A stretch of 42,082 nt of DNA from JBFHQE01 sp041592335 (GTDB lineage Bacteria; Pseudomonadota; Gammaproteobacteria; Thiohalobacterales; Thiohalobacteraceae), in the NCBI GenBank assembly GCA_041592335.1, contig JBFHQE010000022.1:1-42082 (forward strand). Direction: 5' to 3'. Shown here in pieces: positions 39,127 through 42,082 of the stretch. The notes below the pieces were generated by a model. That model searched no databases. It was not told the origin of the DNA and saw only the letters and a list, made by a program, of their open reading frames with translations. Position 1 is the stretch's first letter. Every line of letters starts with the position of its first letter. Made by a program: the position numbers and the translations under genes.

Positions 39127-39725
39127 CCCAAACGCTCCTCAAAGGCTTTCAGCGATTCGACGGTCATCAGGACTTTTTCAAAGCCAATCAGACTGACCGG
39201 ATCAACCGCATCCGAATCACACACACCGACGTGATACAGATTGCTTGCCGCCAGGTACAAATTCTCGTCGGCGGCATTATTAACGATCAGCACGTCCTTC
39301 AAGCCCATTGCATCAAGCTTCTTGACCAGGTCCTTGGTCTTCGGCGCGCTGACACCGAACTCTTCCACAACAATCAGGCGATCCTGGCGCAGCAGCTCGG
39401 ACAGAATCGAAGCCATGGCACCACGGAACATCTTGCGATTGACCTTCTGGGAATAATCCCGCGGACGAGCGGCGAATACCTTACCGCCCCCACGCCAAAT
39501 CGGGCTGCGAATTGTACCAGAACGCGCGCGACCTGTCCCCTTCTGGCGCCAGGGCTTGGCACCGCCGCCACGCACGTCGGAACGGGTTTTCTGCGCCTTG
39601 GTACCGGCACGGGAACCGGCCATCACGGCTGTAACAACCTGGTGAATCAGCGCCTCGTTGAAGTCGCGGCCGAATGCTGCGTCGGAAACCGTGACGGAAG
39701 AACCACCTTGAATCTGAATTTCCAT
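39123..39725 (-). CDS. rplD: 50S ribosomal protein L4
   Basis: L4 binds 23S rRNA with a loop into the tunnel; in E. coli it also represses the S10 operon by attenuation. The 200 residues (E. coli 201) include the long basic loop KTRSDVRGGGAKPWRQKGTG followed by RARSGTIRSPIWRGGG, and the C-terminal Rossmann-like half (KDVLIVNNAADENLYLAASN). If L4 feedback operates here, the leader hairpin ahead of rpsJ would be its candidate target. Confidence 0.98.
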   Translation of the reverse strand: MEIQIQGGSSVTVSDAAFGRDFNEALIHQVVTAVMAGSRAGTKAQKTRSDVRGGGAKPWRQKGTGRARSGTIRSPIWRGGGKVFAARPRDYSQKVNRKMFRGAMASILSELLRQDRLIVVEEFGVSAPKTKDLVKKLDAMGLKDVLIVNNAADENLYLAASNLYHVGVCDSDAVDPVSLIGFEKVLMTVESLKAFEERLG

Positions 39726-39735
39726 CGTCGCCTCC

Positions 39736-40374
39736 TTATGCCTTCATCGCCGGACGCACAATCACGTCACCGCCCTTGGAACCCGGCACCGAACCCTTCA
39801 CCAGGATCAGGTTCCGCTCGGCATCCACGCGCACAACTTCCAGCGTCTGCTGGGTACGGCGCTTGGCACCCATGTGTCCGGCCATTTTCTTGCCCTTGAA
39901 GACGCGGCCCGGGGTCTGGTTCTGACCAATGGAACCCGGCGCACGGTGCGACAGCGAGTTACCGTGCGTGGCGTCCTGCATGCGGAAATTATGACGTTTG
40001 ACGCCACCCTGGAAACCCTTACCAATACTGGTACCAGTGACATCAACTTTCTGGCCAGCCTCGAAAATATCAACCTTGATTTCGGAGCCAACCTCGATGC
40101 CGTCACCTTCGGTGCCGTTGAGGCGGAATTCCCACAGACCACGGCCCGGCTCAACACCCGCTTTCGCAAAATGACCAGCCAGTGACTTGGTGACACGGGA
40201 GGCACGACGGTCTCCGGTCGTGACCTGCAGGGCACGATAGCCGTCGTTTTCTTCGGTGCGAATCTGCGTGACGCGATTCGGCTCGACTTCGATAACGGTC
40301 ACGGGTACAGATGCGCCTTCTTCGGTGAAGACGCGCGTCATACCGGCTTTCCGTCCAACTAATCCGATTGCCAT
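39736..40374 (-). CDS. rplC: 50S ribosomal protein L3
   Basis: L3 is an early assembly protein reaching the peptidyl-transferase centre. The 212 residues (E. coli 209) include IGLVGRKAGMTRVFTEEG at the start and the conserved RAPGSIGQNQTPGRVFKGKK stretch with the glutamine (about 151) that PrmB methylates in E. coli. The 85-bp spacer to rpsJ is filled by a large stem-loop. Confidence 0.98.
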   Translation of the reverse strand: MAIGLVGRKAGMTRVFTEEGASVPVTVIEVEPNRVTQIRTEENDGYRALQVTTGDRRASRVTKSLAGHFAKAGVEPGRGLWEFRLNGTEGDGIEVGSEIKVDIFEAGQKVDVTGTSIGKGFQGGVKRHNFRMQDATHGNSLSHRAPGSIGQNQTPGRVFKGKKMAGHMGAKRRTQQTLEVVRVDAERNLILVKGSVPGSKGGDVIVRPAMKA

Positions 40375-40403
40375 GTTCTTTTCCTAAGCAGTCGTTACTT
40401 TGT

Positions 40404-40457
40404 GGTGTCTGCTTGGATGCCGCCTGCGGTTGGAAGCAGGAGCAGCATCTCGACACC
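40404..40457 (-). other. Three-tier stem-loop in the rpsJ-rplC spacer
   Basis: Three nested stems share one axis: GGTGTC/GACACC (40404-40409 with 40452-40457), GATGC/GCATC (40416-40420 with 40445-40449) and CCTGC/GCAGG (40423-40427 with 40436-40440). It begins two bases after the rpsJ stop and ends about 30 nt before rplC. No T-run follows, so it is not a standard terminator. Confidence 0.6.
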
Positions 40458-40459
40458 GC

Positions 40460-40771
40460 TTAATTCAGTTTTATCTGCACATCAACGCCCGCTGCGAGAT
40501 CCAGCTTCATCAGGGCGTCTACAGTTTTGTCTGTTGGATCAACAATATCCATCAAACGCTTGTGCGTACGCAGCTCGTATTGATCACGCGCATCCTTGTT
40601 CACATGCGGTGAAATCAGCACGGTGAAACGCTCCTTTTTAGTGGGGAGCGGAATCGGGCCACGGACCTGCGCTCCGGTGCGCTTGGCGGTTTCGACGATT
40701 TCTCGCGCCGATTGATCGATCAAACGATGATCAAACGCCTTCAACCGGATTCGAATTCTCTGATTTGTCAT
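40460..40771 (-). CDS. rpsJ: 30S ribosomal protein S10
   Basis: S10 works in the 30S head and, as NusE, in antitermination with NusB. ATG 40771 gives MTNQRIRIRLKAFDHRLIDQ and 103 residues, exactly the E. coli length; an in-frame TTG at 40783 is rejected. RTGAQVRGPIPLPTKKERFT and the loop SPHVNKDARDQYELRTHKR are conserved. It leads the S10 operon. Confidence 0.98.
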   Translation of the reverse strand: MTNQRIRIRLKAFDHRLIDQSAREIVETAKRTGAQVRGPIPLPTKKERFTVLISPHVNKDARDQYELRTHKRLMDIVDPTDKTVDALMKLDLAAGVDVQIKLN

Positions 40772-40802
40772 TGCCAATCCCAATACAGATTACGTTCTGT
40801 CT

Positions 40803-40839
40803 AAAAAGTTACGAGGGCTTCGCGAGAAGCCCTCGTAAC
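40803..40839 (-). terminator. Strong hairpin with T-run between tuf and rpsJ: terminator/attenuator
   Basis: A 13-bp perfect stem GTTACGAGGGCTT/AAGCCCTCGTAAC (40808-40820 and 40827-40839) is followed on the minus strand by TTTTT (40807-40803). It can terminate tuf transcription. It also lies downstream of the S10 promoter candidate at 40860-40888 and 31 nt ahead of rpsJ, so S10 transcripts must pass it; that suggests attenuation. Confidence 0.85.
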
Positions 40840-40859
40840 CCCACAACTAAGGGGCGCGC

Positions 40860-40888
40860 ATTGTAACCGCCCCGTCATCTTTTATCAA
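40860..40888 (-). promoter_or_regulatory. Promoter of the S10 operon
   Basis: TTGATA (40888-40883) and TACAAT (40865-40860) are 17 bp apart on the minus strand, 5 of 6 matches in each box. The -35 box starts five bases after the tuf stop. Transcription would begin near 40853, giving an rpsJ leader of about 80 nt that includes the strong hairpin. Confidence 0.7.
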
Positions 40889-40892
40889 TCAA

Positions 40893-42082
<1,190 letters not shown>

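Overview
This 42 kb window is bacterial chromosome. Gene families, gene order and codon use point to a free-living gammaproteobacterium of middling-high GC. The likely neighbourhood is the Chromatiales/Thiotrichales/pseudomonad-like environmental lineages; the species cannot be named from this sequence. Almost every gene is on the minus strand, so transcription runs from high to low coordinates.

Layout from left to right. At 1-138 is the end of an IS30-family insertion sequence that continues outside the window. At 223-1323 is a repeat-rich lipoprotein-like protein with a peptidoglycan-binding domain, lying directly downstream of ftsZ where many gammaproteobacteria have lpxC. At 1635-19457 is a complete division and cell wall (dcw) cluster, transcribed mraZ-rsmH-ftsL-ftsI-murE-murF-mraY-murD-ftsW-murG-murC-murB-ddl-ftsQ-ftsA-ftsZ. 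Most junctions overlap by 1-4 nt (ATGA, GTGA, TGATG), so translation is probably coupled. Two unannotated small ORFs fit exactly into this chain: 25 codons of hydrophobic protein between mraY and murD, and 54 codons of basic protein between murC and murB. The cluster is headed by a strong sigma70-type promoter and a 10-bp-periodic TGG repeat that looks like the MraZ operator.

From 19.8 to 27.0 kb is a short mixed region: a small helical protein of unknown function, ssb, a YajR-like MFS transporter, uvrA, a secreted hypothetical protein, a parDE toxin-antitoxin module and a SAM hydroxide adenosyltransferase. The parDE module sits between the intact 3' end of the adenosyltransferase gene and a second, diverged copy of that 3' end. 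It looks like a small cassette that entered the gene's end and supplied a replacement terminus. Dispersed REP-like palindromes flank this region.

From 27.1 kb to the right edge is the conserved translation block, read tuf, S10 operon (rpsJ to rpsQ), spc operon (rplN to rpmJ) and alpha operon (rpsM to rplQ). I can see good promoter candidates ahead of rpsJ and rpsM. A strong hairpin plus T-run lies in the rpsJ leader and could act both as tuf terminator and as S10 attenuator. A three-tier stem-loop fills the rpsJ-rplC spacer. S4 and L36 are the zinc-binding forms, while S14 is the zinc-free form.

Together the window encodes most of septal peptidoglycan precursor synthesis and the divisome core, nucleotide excision repair and ssDNA protection, and about half of the ribosomal proteins with SecY, RNA polymerase alpha and EF-Tu. 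I found no tRNA, rRNA, CRISPR array or prophage. The most promising undescribed items are the two small dcw ORFs, the duplicated gene end around parDE, and the RNA structures around rpsJ.
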